From positions 2,732,501 through 2,796,500 of the forward strand of contig NZ_CP136759.1 in assembly GCF_032931615.1 (NCBI RefSeq): 64,000 nt of DNA. The letters are read 5' to 3'. Origin of the DNA: Palleronia sp. LCG004 (GTDB lineage Bacteria > Pseudomonadota > Alphaproteobacteria > Rhodobacterales > Rhodobacteraceae). Shown here piece by piece: positions 44,049 to 54,046 of the stretch (position 1 is the first letter of the stretch; each line of letters begins with the position of its first letter). The position numbers were made by a program, and so were the translations under genes. The notes below the pieces were generated by a model. The model saw nothing but the letters and a program-made list of their open reading frames with translations. It was not told where the DNA came from and searched no databases.

Positions 44049-44981
44049 GTGAACTGGATTTCCAACTACGTCCGTCCAAAGATCAACTCGCTCTTCTCGC
44101 GTCGCGAGGTCCCCGAGAATCTCTGGACCAAATGCGACGAATGCGGAACGATGCTGTTCCACCGCGAACTTGCCGAGAATCTGAACGTCTGCTCGAATTG
44201 CGACCACCACATGGCGATGACACCGCGGGTGCGCTTTCACACGCTTTTCGACGGTGGCGCTTTCCGCGAGGTCGCGGTGCCCGCGCCCGCCGCCGATCCG
44301 CTGCAGTTCCGCGACCAGAAAAAGTACCCCGACCGCCTGCGCCAGGCGCAGCGCCAGACCGGCGAGAAGGAAGCGATGCTCGTCGTCGAGGGCGAGATCG
44401 GCCGCGTGCCCGTCGTGGCCGCCGGTCAGGATTTCAGCTTCATGGCCGGTTCGATGGGGATGTATGTCGGCAACGCGATCCTCGCCGCGGCCGAGCGCGC
44501 GGTCGAGTTCAAGCGTCCGCTCATCCTCTTCTCCGCTGCAGGCGGCGCGCGCATGCAGGAGGGGATCCTCTCGCTCATGCAGATGCCCCGCACCACCGTC
44601 GCGGTCGACATGGTGAAGGAGGCGGGGCTGCCCTACATCGTCGTGCTGACGCATCCGACGACCGGCGGCGTCACGGCTTCCTACGCGATGCTGGGTGACA
44701 TCCAGATCGCCGAGCCCGGTGCGCTCATCTGCTTCGCGGGCCCTCGCGTCATCGAGCAGACGATCCGCGAGAAGCTTCCCGAAGGGTTCCAGCGCGCGGA
44801 ATACCTGCTCGATCACGGCATGCTCGACCGCGTCACGGACAGGCGCAGAATGCGCGACGAACTGGTGACGATACTGCGGATGCTGCGCCACATGCCGCCG
44901 GCGGTCGCCGCCGACCTGCCTCCGCCCGGCAACGGATCAGAGCCGCTTTCCGAGACGGACGGCCAGGGCGAGCCCGGCTGA
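44049..44981 (+). CDS. accD: Acetyl-CoA carboxylase carboxyltransferase subunit beta
   Basis: AccD with AccA transfers carboxylate from biotin to acetyl-CoA, the first step of fatty acid synthesis. The 310-residue protein has the zinc ribbon C29-C32-C48-C51 (CDECG and CSNCD) and the crotonase-fold signature AGGARMQEGILSLMQM and THPTTGGVTASYAMLGD. Translation starts at a GTG (44049), giving the conserved MNWISNYVRPKI. folC follows after 7 bases, the usual accD-folC pair. The acidic/Pro C-terminal tail is unconserved. Confidence 0.96.
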   Translation: MNWISNYVRPKINSLFSRREVPENLWTKCDECGTMLFHRELAENLNVCSNCDHHMAMTPRVRFHTLFDGGAFREVAVPAPAADPLQFRDQKKYPDRLRQAQRQTGEKEAMLVVEGEIGRVPVVAAGQDFSFMAGSMGMYVGNAILAAAERAVEFKRPLILFSAAGGARMQEGILSLMQMPRTTVAVDMVKEAGLPYIVVLTHPTTGGVTASYAMLGDIQIAEPGALICFAGPRVIEQTIREKLPEGFQRAEYLLDHGMLDRVTDRRRMRDELVTILRMLRHMPPAVAADLPPPGNGSEPLSETDGQGEPG

Positions 44982-44988
44982 ACCGCCC

Positions 44989-46266
44989 ATGGGCGCGACA
45001 CGCGATTCCGACATCATCCTCGAGCGGTTGAGTACGCTTCATCCGAAGATCATCGACCTCTCGCTCGACCGGATGCACCGCCTTCTCGACCGGCTCGGCA
45101 ATCCCGAGCGAAATTTGCCTCCGGTCATCCACATCGCCGGGACCAACGGCAAGGGATCGACCCTCGCCATGATCCGCGCCGGGCTCGAAGCCGCCGGCAA
45201 GACCTGCCATGCCTATACCTCGCCGCATCTCGCACGGTTCCACGAACGCATCCGCGTCGCGGGCGAGCTGATCTCCGAACCTGATCTGGCTGCGCTGCTC
45301 GACGAGTGCGAAGACGCGAATGACGGGGCGCCGATCACATTCTTCGAGGTCACGACCTGCGCGGCGATCCTGGCCTTCGCGCGCCATCACGCCGATTACA
45401 CGCTGCTCGAGGTCGGGCTCGGCGGGCGGCTCGACGCAACGAACGTGGTGGCGCACCCCGCGCTCTCGATCATCACGCCCGTGGCGCTCGATCATCAATC
45501 CTATCTCGGCGACACGATCGCCGCCATCGCGGGCGAGAAGGCAGGCATTCTGAAACGCACCACCCCGGCGGTGATCGCGCGGCAGTCCGACGCGGCCCTC
45601 GAAGTGATCGAGGCGCGCGCGGCCCGGCTCGGCGCTCCGCTTTCGACCTATGGGCAGGATTGGCACGTCTGGTCGGAACGCGACCGCCTCGTCTTCCAGG
45701 ACGAACGCGGCCTTCTCGATCTGCCGCTCCCGGTGCTTCAGGGGCCACACCAGATCGACAATGCGGGCACCGCGATCGCGGCGCTTCGCCTGATCGGCCT
45801 CGGTGAGGATGCGATTGCCCGGGCGATGCGCGAGGCCGTCTGGCCTGCGCGGATGCAGCGTCTCAAGCACGGTCCTTGCATCGACGCGGCCCCCGAGGCC
45901 GAGATCCTGCTCGATGGCGGGCACAACCCGGCTGCGGGCGAAGCCATCGCCGCGACCCTCGCCGCGATGCCGGCGCGCGAGACGCATCTCGTTTGCGGCA
46001 TGCTCAACACCAAGGACGTCGCGGGCTATCTCGCCCCGCTCGCCCCCCATGTGACGAGCCTTACAGCACTGTCGATCCCGGGCGAGGCAAACACCCTGCC
46101 CGCCGATAGAACCGCCGACGCCGCCCGCATCGTGGGCATCGAGGCGCATACGGCGGAAAGCGACCGCGCTGCCTGCGCCGCGATCGCCGCGCGCGCACCT
46201 CACGCCCGCATCCTCGTTTGCGGCTCGCTCTACCTTGCCGGCCGCATCCTGCAGGACCATTCCTGA
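44989..46266 (+). CDS. folC: Bifunctional dihydrofolate synthase/folylpolyglutamate synthase
   Basis: FolC joins glutamate to dihydropteroate and then extends the polyglutamate tail of folates. The 425-residue Mur-ligase-family protein has the P-loop HIAGTNGKGST (about 48), the motif YTSPHLARFHERIR, the magnesium-binding region TLLEVGLGGRLDATN and DGGHNPAAGEA in the C-terminal domain. The length is standard. It is probably translated from the accD transcript. A 79-base gap separates it from the convergent zapE, with only a weak GGGTCG/CGACCC inverted repeat. Confidence 0.95.
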   Translation: MGATRDSDIILERLSTLHPKIIDLSLDRMHRLLDRLGNPERNLPPVIHIAGTNGKGSTLAMIRAGLEAAGKTCHAYTSPHLARFHERIRVAGELISEPDLAALLDECEDANDGAPITFFEVTTCAAILAFARHHADYTLLEVGLGGRLDATNVVAHPALSIITPVALDHQSYLGDTIAAIAGEKAGILKRTTPAVIARQSDAALEVIEARAARLGAPLSTYGQDWHVWSERDRLVFQDERGLLDLPLPVLQGPHQIDNAGTAIAALRLIGLGEDAIARAMREAVWPARMQRLKHGPCIDAAPEAEILLDGGHNPAAGEAIAATLAAMPARETHLVCGMLNTKDVAGYLAPLAPHVTSLTALSIPGEANTLPADRTADAARIVGIEAHTAESDRAACAAIAARAPHARILVCGSLYLAGRILQDHS

Positions 46267-46345
46267 ACCCGCGCGGTACCTTTCAGCTTCATCTGTCCGA
46301 AAATACTCATGGCCGTCGGGTCGTCTCGCCGGAGGCCGTCGACCC

Positions 46346-47419
46346 TTAGGCGGCCCAGTCGGCGCTTTGCATCTCTCGCAGCCGGGAGGCGGTTCGTTCG
46401 AACTCGAACGCACCCGACCCCTCCACATAGAGGCTTTCGGGTGTGTCAGCAGCCGAAGCGACGAGCCGCGTGCGTGCCTCGTAAAGCGCATCGACCAGCG
46501 TCACGAAGCGTTTCGCCTCGTTGTGGTTGCCCCGCCCGAGACGAGGGATGTCCTCGATCATCAGCACGCGCACATGGCCCGCGATGGCGATGTAGTCCGC
46601 AGCACCCAGCGGCTTGCCGCAAAGCTCCCAGAAGCCCGCGCGCCCCACGCCGCCGGAATATCGCGGAAGTGTCACCTTGTGGCCCGATACGGTCAGTTCG
46701 AGCGGCTCGCCGGGCCCGTCCGCGAGCTTCTCCCACAGCGCGTCGATTGCCCGGCGCGCCTCGGCATTCGCGGGATGAAAATAGAGATCGGCCCCCGCGA
46801 TCCGGTCCTGCCGCCAGTCGCGCGGCGAGGCGAGCTCGACCACTTTCATGCGACCCTTCAGCAGCTCGATGAAGGGCAGGAAGAGTTGCCGGTTGAGGCC
46901 ATCCTTGTAGAGATCGTCCGGCACCCGGTTCGAGGTCGCGACGACCGTCACGCCGTCGGCGAAAAGCCGTTCGAAAAGCCGTCCGACGATCATCGCATCT
47001 GTGATGTCGCCGATCTGCATCTCGTCGAAGCAGAGCAGCCGCAGATCGCTGGCGAGTTCCGCCGCCACCGGGCCGATCGCGTCCTCCACACTTTCGGCGC
47101 GTGCCGCCGCGATGCCGCGATGGACCTCCTGCATGAAGGCATGGAAATGGACGCGCCGTTTCCGCTCGATTCCGACATTGCGATAGAAGAGATCCATGAG
47201 CATCGACTTGCCCCGTCCGACGCCACCCCAGAGATAGAGGCCGGTCGCGGGCTCGGGGTCGGACCTGCGCGAAAACCAGCCACGCTTGCTGGGCTCGGGC
47301 CTGTCCAGTGCCTCGGCGATGCGGGTGAATTCCGACAGGATCGCCTCCTGCGCCGGGTCCGCCTCGATTTCGCCCGCCTCGACGGCGCGCGCATAGATAT
47401 TCTCGAAATCCTCTGCCAT
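46346..47419 (-). CDS. zapE: Cell division protein ZapE (AFG1-like ATPase)
   Basis: This 357-residue AAA-type ATPase is related to E. coli ZapE, which associates with the FtsZ ring under stress, and to mitochondrial AFG1/LACE1. Walker A is GGVGRGKSML (about 65), Walker B LLCFDEMQIGD (about 122), and the sensor segment is TVVATSNRVPDDLY. The VHFHAFMQEVHR segment is characteristic of the family. Rhodobacterales genes of this family often sit beside sucABCD or mdh, but here it is next to a flavoprotein gene (9-base gap). Confidence 0.93.
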   Translation of the reverse strand: MAEDFENIYARAVEAGEIEADPAQEAILSEFTRIAEALDRPEPSKRGWFSRRSDPEPATGLYLWGGVGRGKSMLMDLFYRNVGIERKRRVHFHAFMQEVHRGIAAARAESVEDAIGPVAAELASDLRLLCFDEMQIGDITDAMIVGRLFERLFADGVTVVATSNRVPDDLYKDGLNRQLFLPFIELLKGRMKVVELASPRDWRQDRIAGADLYFHPANAEARRAIDALWEKLADGPGEPLELTVSGHKVTLPRYSGGVGRAGFWELCGKPLGAADYIAIAGHVRVLMIEDIPRLGRGNHNEAKRFVTLVDALYEARTRLVASAADTPESLYVEGSGAFEFERTASRLREMQSADWAA

Positions 47420-47428
47420 GGGGTCCTC

Positions 47429-48634
47429 CTAGCGGTCGGCGCGGGGATTGGAAATTCGCTTTTCGGCCGAGCCGAGGCGTCGTGCCGCCGCCAGCCCTGC
47501 ATGCCGGCCCGTCGCGAAGCAGGCGCTGAGCAGGTAGCCACCTGTCGGTGCCTCCCAGTCGAGCATCTCGCCTGCTACGAACGTGCCCGGCATCGCGCGA
47601 AGCTCCAGATCCCCGCTCACCGCCTCCCAGGCGATCCCGCCCGCCGAGGAAATTGCCTCGTCTAGGGGCCGCAATCCCCGGTGGCGAACCGGCAACCGCT
47701 TCAGAAGCGTGGCCAGCGCGGCCCCTTGGGGCAGGGGGCGTCCGAATTCCATGACGAGCGCTTGCGCCGCGGGGCCGAGCCGCGCGCCCTTTCGCAGACG
47801 GTTGCCGACCGATCCGCGTGCCGATGCGATCCGTTCCGCGACCTTGTCGGCAGGCCAGTCGGGAACGAGATCGATATGCAGATCCGCTCCCTCTCGCACT
47901 GCCCTGCTGGCGGCGTAGATCCCGCCGCCTTCCAGACCCCGGTGCGAGATGACGAATTCCCCACGATGGACCTCCGCGCCCGCGAGGAGCGCCGCGCCCT
48001 TGATCGGTAATCCCATCACACGGTCCATATGGGCCGACCATGCTATATCGAGCCCCGCATTCGCCGGCGCGAAATCCTTGACCGGAACGTCCGCCGCCCG
48101 CAGCCAAGGCACCCAGGCCCCGTCCGATCCGAGCCGACGCCATGACGCCCCGCCGAGCGCGAGGATCGCGACCTCGGGCTCTACCGTCGCGACCCCGTTG
48201 GGCGTATCGAAGTCAAAACCGCCATGTGTTCCGGTCCATCGCCAGCGCGTGCGGAAGTCGACCCCCATCCCCTCAAGCCTTCGGATCCACCGCCGGAGCA
48301 ATGGCGAGGTCTTCATCGCGTTCGGGAACGCGCGACCCGTGGAGCCCACGAAGGTCTCGACGCCCAGATCGGTCGCCCAGCGGCGCAGCGCGCGTTGATC
48401 GAACTCGCGCACGATGCCGGGAACGGGTCCCGCACCCGCGCCGTAGGCGCGTTCGAACTCGCCGTCATCGGCCTCTTTCGTGAGGTTCAGTCCGGACTTG
48501 CCTGCCATCAAGAACTTGCGCCCGAGCGTCGGCATCGCTTCGGCCAGAAGCGGGGGATGGCCCTCACGGGCGAGCGTTTCGGCTGCCATCAATCCGGCGG
48601 GGCCGCCGCCGATCACGAGTGCGCGCGGGGTCAT
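47429..48634 (-). CDS. NAD(P)/FAD-dependent oxidoreductase, BaiN/HI0933-like
   Basis: This 401-residue flavoprotein has the dinucleotide-binding motif ALVIGGGPAGLMAAETLAREG at residue 4, then GRKFLMAGKSGLNLT typical of the HI0933/BaiN/RdsA family, and a C-terminal FVAGEMLDWEAPTGGYLLSACFATG. Relatives in this family include flavoproteins with unknown or bile-acid-related reductase activity; no function is assigned here. The ATG at 48634 (MTPRALVIGGG) is preferred over one 54 bases upstream. It is transcribed towards zapE with a 9-base gap. Confidence 0.88.
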   Translation of the reverse strand: MTPRALVIGGGPAGLMAAETLAREGHPPLLAEAMPTLGRKFLMAGKSGLNLTKEADDGEFERAYGAGAGPVPGIVREFDQRALRRWATDLGVETFVGSTGRAFPNAMKTSPLLRRWIRRLEGMGVDFRTRWRWTGTHGGFDFDTPNGVATVEPEVAILALGGASWRRLGSDGAWVPWLRAADVPVKDFAPANAGLDIAWSAHMDRVMGLPIKGAALLAGAEVHRGEFVISHRGLEGGGIYAASRAVREGADLHIDLVPDWPADKVAERIASARGSVGNRLRKGARLGPAAQALVMEFGRPLPQGAALATLLKRLPVRHRGLRPLDEAISSAGGIAWEAVSGDLELRAMPGTFVAGEMLDWEAPTGGYLLSACFATGRHAGLAAARRLGSAEKRISNPRADR

Positions 48635-48768
48635 GGGCCGGATCGCTCGCATATCCCGGGCCCGGGCTCCAGCCCCTACCTTGCGCACAGACGCGTGACA
48701 GCGGGCCCTTTCCTCGCCCGAGGGGCAGCGCTAGGTAAGGCGGGCTCCCGAAATCCGAGGTCAGCCCA

Positions 48769-49694
<926 letters not shown>

Positions 49695-49698
<4 letters not shown>

Positions 49699-50456
49699 AC
49701 CTCACGGCGATCCGCGCGATCTACATCTTCGAGATGATGCGGACCTTCCGCACCCTGCTGCAATCCGTGGCGGCCCCGGTTATCTCGACGTCGCTCTACT
49801 TCGTGGTCTTCGGTGCCGCCATCGGCAGCCGCATCGACGAGGTGGAGGGCGTAAGCTACGGGGCGTTCATCGTGCCGGGCCTCATCATGCTGACGGTGCT
49901 CACTCAATCGGTGACGAACGCGGCCTTCGGGATCTACTTCCCGAAATTCATCGGAACGATCTACGAGCTTCTCTCGGCCCCCGCATCCTTCGCCGAGATC
50001 ACGGCCGGATACGTTCTGGCAGCGGCAACGAAATCCCTCGCGATCGGGCTCATCATCCTGGTGACGGCTTTCTTCTTCGTCGATCTGCAAATCCTGCATC
50101 CGTTCTGGATGCTGGCGTTCCTCGTTCTCACATGCCTGTCTTTCAGTCTTCTTGGCTTCATCATCGGAATCTGGGCCGGCAATTTCGAGCAGTTGCAGCT
50201 CGTCCCGCTTCTCGTGCTGCAGCCGCTGATCTTCCTGGGCGGCGCGTTCTATTCCGTATCTATGTTGCCCGACGCCTGGCAGGCGATCAGCTACTTCAAC
50301 CCGGTCGTCTATCTCATCTCGGGGTTCCGGTGGTCGTTCTACGGCCTGGCCGACGTGCCGATCCTCGTCAGCCTTCTCGCGATCATGGGCTTTTCGGGAA
50401 TCTGCATCGCGACGATCTTCTGGATCTTCAAAACTGGCTGGCGCATCCGCGACTGA
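49695..50456 (+). CDS. ABC-2 type transporter permease
   Basis: This 253-residue integral membrane protein has six helices in the ABC-2 pattern. It shows [17 protein letters not shown] after the first helix, [20 protein letters not shown], a cytoplasmic loop [10 protein letters not shown], and the C-terminal signature [20 protein letters not shown] with [17 protein letters not shown]. It resembles the YadH family. It forms a complete exporter with the overlapping ATPase gene and stops 2 bases before the convergent AEC transporter gene. Confidence 0.92.
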
Positions 50457-50458
50457 TT

Positions 50459-51367
50459 TCAGCCGATCCCGAGAAGTCCCAGGACGAACGGTATCGTGAA
50501 AAGCGCGGCGAGTGTCTGGGCCGTCACGATCCCGGCCATCAATCGCCCGTCGCCACCCATCTGCTGCGTCAGGACATATGCCGTGGATGCCGTGGGGATC
50601 GCGGCGAAGATCACGAGGATCGCGGCCTCGTCCGCCCCGAGGCCGAAGATCAGCGCCATTCCGAACGCCAGCAGCGGCATCGCCAGAAGGCGCAGCACCG
50701 AGATACCCGCAAGAACCCGGATCTCCCGCCCGAGCGCCCGAGGCCGCAATGCGGCACCGACGCAGAGCAGCCCGAGCGGCAGGCTCGCCTGACCCAGGAA
50801 GCCGAGGAAGCTGTCCATTCCCCATGGCAGTCCAGTCCCGGCAAGCGAAATCGCGATGCCGACCGCACAACCCACGATCAGCGGATTGGTAACGATCGAA
50901 CGCAGCAAAGCCACGATACCGCGCGAGTGCCCGTCATAGCTGAGCGCCATGACAGACAGCACGTTCACCAACGGCACGGCCACTGCGAGAAGCACAGCCG
51001 CCGCCCCGAGCGCGCCGTCGCCGAGGACGCTCGCCACGATTGCGAGGCCGAGATAGGTGTTGAACCGTACGATACCCTGCAGCGCCGGGCCGAACCTTGC
51101 CGCCGCCGGTCGCACGGGCCATGCCGCGAGCGCGAAGACGGCCGAGGCGAGCGTGATCGTGGCGAGCGTCGCACCGCCGAGGCGCAGGATCGACGGATCG
51201 CCCAATGGCGCGCCTGCAAGATTTACCACCAGAAGCGCCGGGAAAAGCAGTACGTAGTTGATCCGTTCGGCCATCGGCCAGAAGCCGGTTCCCGGAATGC
51301 CCGTCCGGGCCAGCGCGAAACCGAGGCATATGAGCCCGAAAATCGGCCAGATGGTCAAGAGCAGCAT
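50459..51367 (-). CDS. AEC family transporter (auxin efflux carrier-like)
   Basis: This 302-residue permease of the AEC family exports organic anions such as malonate or amino acid derivatives. It has about ten hydrophobic helices in two repeats of five, starting LTIWPIFGLICLGFALARTG, with the later family segments SIVTNPLIVGCAVGIAIS and FAAIPTASTAYVLTQQMGGD. The ATG at 51367 gives the family N-terminus; a much longer frame to 51694 runs antisense through the protease gene and is rejected. The substrate is unknown. Confidence 0.88.
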   Translation of the reverse strand: MLLLTIWPIFGLICLGFALARTGIPGTGFWPMAERINYVLLFPALLVVNLAGAPLGDPSILRLGGATLATITLASAVFALAAWPVRPAAARFGPALQGIVRFNTYLGLAIVASVLGDGALGAAAVLLAVAVPLVNVLSVMALSYDGHSRGIVALLRSIVTNPLIVGCAVGIAISLAGTGLPWGMDSFLGFLGQASLPLGLLCVGAALRPRALGREIRVLAGISVLRLLAMPLLAFGMALIFGLGADEAAILVIFAAIPTASTAYVLTQQMGGDGRLMAGIVTAQTLAALFTIPFVLGLLGIG

Positions 51368-51485
51368 GGAGGGGATCCCCGGACAGTTGGCACTTCCCGC
51401 CTTAGCCCGACGCATCGCGGCCTCCAAGGGCGGGTGGTCGCTTCCGGGCTTGGCGTCCGGGCCCATACCGCCTAGATCGATGGGC

Positions 51486-52286
51486 ATGAGACGAATGATC
51501 CCGTTCCTTCGGAAGGACCCTGTCGTCGCTGTCGTGCGGATGCAGGGCATCATCGCGTCCGGCGGGGCCGGTGCGCGGCTGAGCGATGCGAGCCTCGCGC
51601 CCCTGATCGAGAAGGCATTCCGCAAGGGAAAGCCCAGCGCGGTCGCCCTTGTCGTCAATTCGCCGGGCGGAAGCCCCGCGCAATCCTCGCTCATCGCCGC
51701 CCGAATCCGCAGGCTCGCCGACGAGAAGGGCGTGCCGGTCGTGGCATTCGTCGAGGACGTCGCGGCATCGGGCGGCTACTGGCTCGCCGTCGCGGCGGAC
51801 GAGATCTATGCGGATCGCAATTCCATCCTTGGGTCGATCGGCGTGATTTCTGCGGGGTTCGGTCTCGACGGTTTCATCGGACGCTACGGGATCGAGCGGC
51901 GCGTCTATACGGCAGGCAAATCCAAGAGCATGCTCGACCCGTTCCGTCCCGAGAACCCCGATGACGTCGCCCGTCTGCGCGACCTGCAGGACCAGATCCA
52001 CGAGGCCTTCATCGCCCACGTCAAGGATCGCCGGGGCCCGAAGCTTGCGGATGACGACCGCCTCTTTACCGGCGAAGTCTGGGTGGGCGAGCGTGCGCGC
52101 GAGGTGGGTCTTGTCGACGGGATCGGTCATCTGGTCCCGGTGATGAAGGAACGCTTCGGCAGCAAGACCCGCTTCGTCACCTACAAGCAGCGCAGGCCGT
52201 TCCTGTCGCGCTTCGGATCGGCGCTCGTCTGCGACACGCTCCACGAGGTCGAGGATCGCGCAGCCTTCGCCCGGTTCGGGCTCTGA
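51486..52286 (+). CDS. S49-family serine peptidase (SppA/SohB-like)
   Basis: This 266-residue protein is a short, single-domain signal-peptide peptidase-type Ser-Lys protease. It shows VVNSPGGSPAQSS (oxyanion loop), EDVAASGGYWLAVAADEIYA with the nucleophilic Ser, and AGKSKSMLDPF with the likely general-base Lys. There is no membrane helix at the N-terminus, unlike SppA, so it may be cytoplasmic or peripheral. Starts at 51480, 51486 and 51495 are all possible; the second is used. It is divergent from the AEC transporter gene and followed after 4 bases by a zinc-ribbon microprotein. Confidence 0.88.
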   Translation: MRRMIPFLRKDPVVAVVRMQGIIASGGAGARLSDASLAPLIEKAFRKGKPSAVALVVNSPGGSPAQSSLIAARIRRLADEKGVPVVAFVEDVAASGGYWLAVAADEIYADRNSILGSIGVISAGFGLDGFIGRYGIERRVYTAGKSKSMLDPFRPENPDDVARLRDLQDQIHEAFIAHVKDRRGPKLADDDRLFTGEVWVGERAREVGLVDGIGHLVPVMKERFGSKTRFVTYKQRRPFLSRFGSALVCDTLHEVEDRAAFARFGL

Positions 52287-52290
52287 TTCC

Positions 52291-52455
52291 GTGATCAAGG
52301 TCGTCAGCCTGTTCCTGATCGGAATGCTGGTGCTTGCCATGTTCGGCAGGCTGCGGTTCCCGGGCCAGAAGAAATTGCAAAGCATGAAATGCAGGGCCTG
52401 CGGGCGCTATCGCATGGGCAAGGGCACGTGCCCTTGCGGAAAGGACAAGAGCTAG
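52291..52455 (+). CDS. Membrane-anchored zinc-ribbon microprotein
   Basis: This 54-residue protein starts at a GTG 4 bases after the S49 protease and stops directly before the antiporter start. An N-terminal membrane helix (VVSLFLIGMLVLAMFG, about 3-19) is followed by a basic linker and a four-cysteine zinc-ribbon-like motif, C38xxC41 and C50xC52. Its tight spacing, good codon use and intact cysteines argue that it is real although it is below usual gene-calling limits. No function is known. The neighbouring membrane-linked protease suggests a role as an adaptor, but that is inference. Confidence 0.72.
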   Translation: MIKVVSLFLIGMLVLAMFGRLRFPGQKKLQSMKCRACGRYRMGKGTCPCGKDKS

Positions 52456-53403
52456 ATGGTCTATCTCTGGGCCGCGCTCGGCCTCGTCATCCTGGTCTTC
52501 GCCGGCGACGCGCTGGTGCGTGGGGCCGTGAATCTTGCGCTGAGGCTCGGAATCCCCGCCCTTATCGTCAGCCTGACCATCGTGGCATTCGGTACCTCCG
52601 CGCCAGAGCTGCTGATCTCGGTGCAGGCGGTTCTCGACAATGTGCCGGGCATCGCACTCGGCAACGTGGTGGGGTCGAACACGGCCAATGTGCTCCTCGT
52701 CCTGGGCGTGCCCGCGATCCTCACGGGGCTTGCAATGGAGGGTCGGGAAAGCCGCAAGAGTTTCGTAACCATGATCGGGGCCACGCTGCTCTTCATCGCC
52801 CTGGCATTCCTCGGGCCTCTCACGTGGTGGCACGGGCTGATCATGCTGGCGGCGCTCGCGCTCGTCCTGGGTGACCAGCTGCGTGAGGGGCTCGCCACGC
52901 GAAAGTTCAAGAAGGCCAATCCCGAGGAGGAGGTCGAAGGCGCTGATCTTTCGATGCCGTGGTGGAAGATCGTCGGCTTTCTTGTCCTGGGGCTCGTCGG
53001 GCTGCCCATCGGCGCGCAGATCCTCATCAATTCCGCGACCGAGATCGCGCAGCGCTTCGGTCTGTCGGATGCCGTGATCGGCCTCACCTTGGTGGCCATA
53101 GGCACGTCGCTGCCCGAACTCGCCACCACGGTCGCCGCGGCCTTCCGAAAGCAGGCGGACGTGGCGCTCGGCAACGTGATCGGATCGAACCTCTTCAACC
53201 TTCTCGCGATCATCGGCATTGCTTCGCTGGTCGGCCCCATACCGGTGGAGTCCGAATTCCTGGCACTCGACCTCTGGGTCATGCTCGCGGCATCGGTGCT
53301 TCTTGCGCCTTTCGTCTTTCGCAACTGGCATATGGGGCGGGTCTGGGGCCTCGTCTTCTGCCTTGGTTATGCGGCCTATCTCGCGCGGCTGGTGATGCTC
53401 TGA
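52456..53403 (+). CDS. Calcium/sodium antiporter, CaCA superfamily (YrbG-like)
   Basis: This 315-residue inner-membrane cation exchanger has about ten helices in two inverted repeats. Each repeat carries the ion-binding alpha motif: GTSAPELLISVQAVL with GNVVGSNTANVLLVLG (alpha-1), and GTSLPELATTVAAAF with GNVIGSNLFNLLAIIG (alpha-2), with both Glu residues present. The ATG directly follows the microprotein stop, and its own stop overlaps the next start as TGATG, suggesting one transcript from the S49 protease to the SDR-like gene. Confidence 0.94.
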   Translation: MVYLWAALGLVILVFAGDALVRGAVNLALRLGIPALIVSLTIVAFGTSAPELLISVQAVLDNVPGIALGNVVGSNTANVLLVLGVPAILTGLAMEGRESRKSFVTMIGATLLFIALAFLGPLTWWHGLIMLAALALVLGDQLREGLATRKFKKANPEEEVEGADLSMPWWKIVGFLVLGLVGLPIGAQILINSATEIAQRFGLSDAVIGLTLVAIGTSLPELATTVAAAFRKQADVALGNVIGSNLFNLLAIIGIASLVGPIPVESEFLALDLWVMLAASVLLAPFVFRNWHMGRVWGLVFCLGYAAYLARLVML

Positions 53404-53987
53404 TGCGCGCGGTCCTGCTGGGGCAGGGCCCGTTGCGCGATGCAGTAGCCGCAGATTTGCGTGCCCTCGAGGCCGAGATCGTTGCAGAGGGAAGTGTCGC
53501 GGAACTGCTCGTGACGATCACTTCACCCGTGGCACCCGATACGCTGTGCGCTCCCGATACGCTGGTCTGGTCCGAAGCCGCTTGCTGGCTCGGGCGGATC
53601 GCCGTGTCGGCCGCATCCTTCCATGCGCGTGCGCCGGATCCCGTCCGCGATGAAAGCGGCGAATGTCTGGCTTCTGCGCAAATTCTCCACGTGATCGATG
53701 AGGCTCCGGGCCTCGCCGCGTCGCGCCATGCAAGCCAGGCTGTCGCGGCTGCAGGGTTGATTGCCATGACCCGGATGGCGGCTTTGCAGATGGCACCGAA
53801 GCTCCGTGTCAATGCGATCGTGCCTGCGCGACCCTCGGCCGGGATGCGCGACGAGATCCGCCCCGAGGCGCTGGACGTCCAATTCGATCCGATCCCCGGC
53901 CGTCTGATCGAGACGCTGCGCTTCGCGATTTCGACGTCCGCGCTGACCGGTGAGATCCTGTCGGTTCCCCTGGACCTTCGGGACTAA
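53403..53987 (+). CDS. Degenerate short-chain dehydrogenase/reductase-like protein
   Basis: This 194-residue protein recalls an SDR only in parts. A short N-terminal GQGPLRDAVAADL replaces the usual GxxxGxG. The helix AGLIAMTRMAALQMAPKLRVNAIVPARP matches the late SDR segment (LTRALALELAPxxRVNAIAPG). The catalytic YxxxK is not present: the aligned segment is SRHASQAVAA, with His and Gln instead. It is also shorter than true SDRs (about 250). It is translationally coupled to the antiporter gene. An enzymatic dehydrogenase role is unlikely; it could be a decaying paralogue or a binding protein. Confidence 0.65.
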   Translation: MRAVLLGQGPLRDAVAADLRALEAEIVAEGSVAELLVTITSPVAPDTLCAPDTLVWSEAACWLGRIAVSAASFHARAPDPVRDESGECLASAQILHVIDEAPGLAASRHASQAVAAAGLIAMTRMAALQMAPKLRVNAIVPARPSAGMRDEIRPEALDVQFDPIPGRLIETLRFAISTSALTGEILSVPLDLRD

Positions 53988-54017
53988 TCGTTCCCGCAGC
54001 GTCACGGCTTATCCAAT

Positions 54018-54046
54018 CCGTCACCGAACCGTCATCAAAGCGTCAA
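54018..54046 (+). promoter_or_regulatory. Possible PhoB box array (three 11-base repeats)
   Basis: CCGTCACCGAA, CCGTCATCAAA and GCGTCAA follow each other at an exact 11-base period, close to the Pho box unit CTGTCAT-N4. An AT-rich stretch (54070-54120) that could be a promoter comes next, and uvrC starts 222 bases downstream. A fourth CGTCA at 54000 is out of phase. The call rests on pattern alone. Confidence 0.4.
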
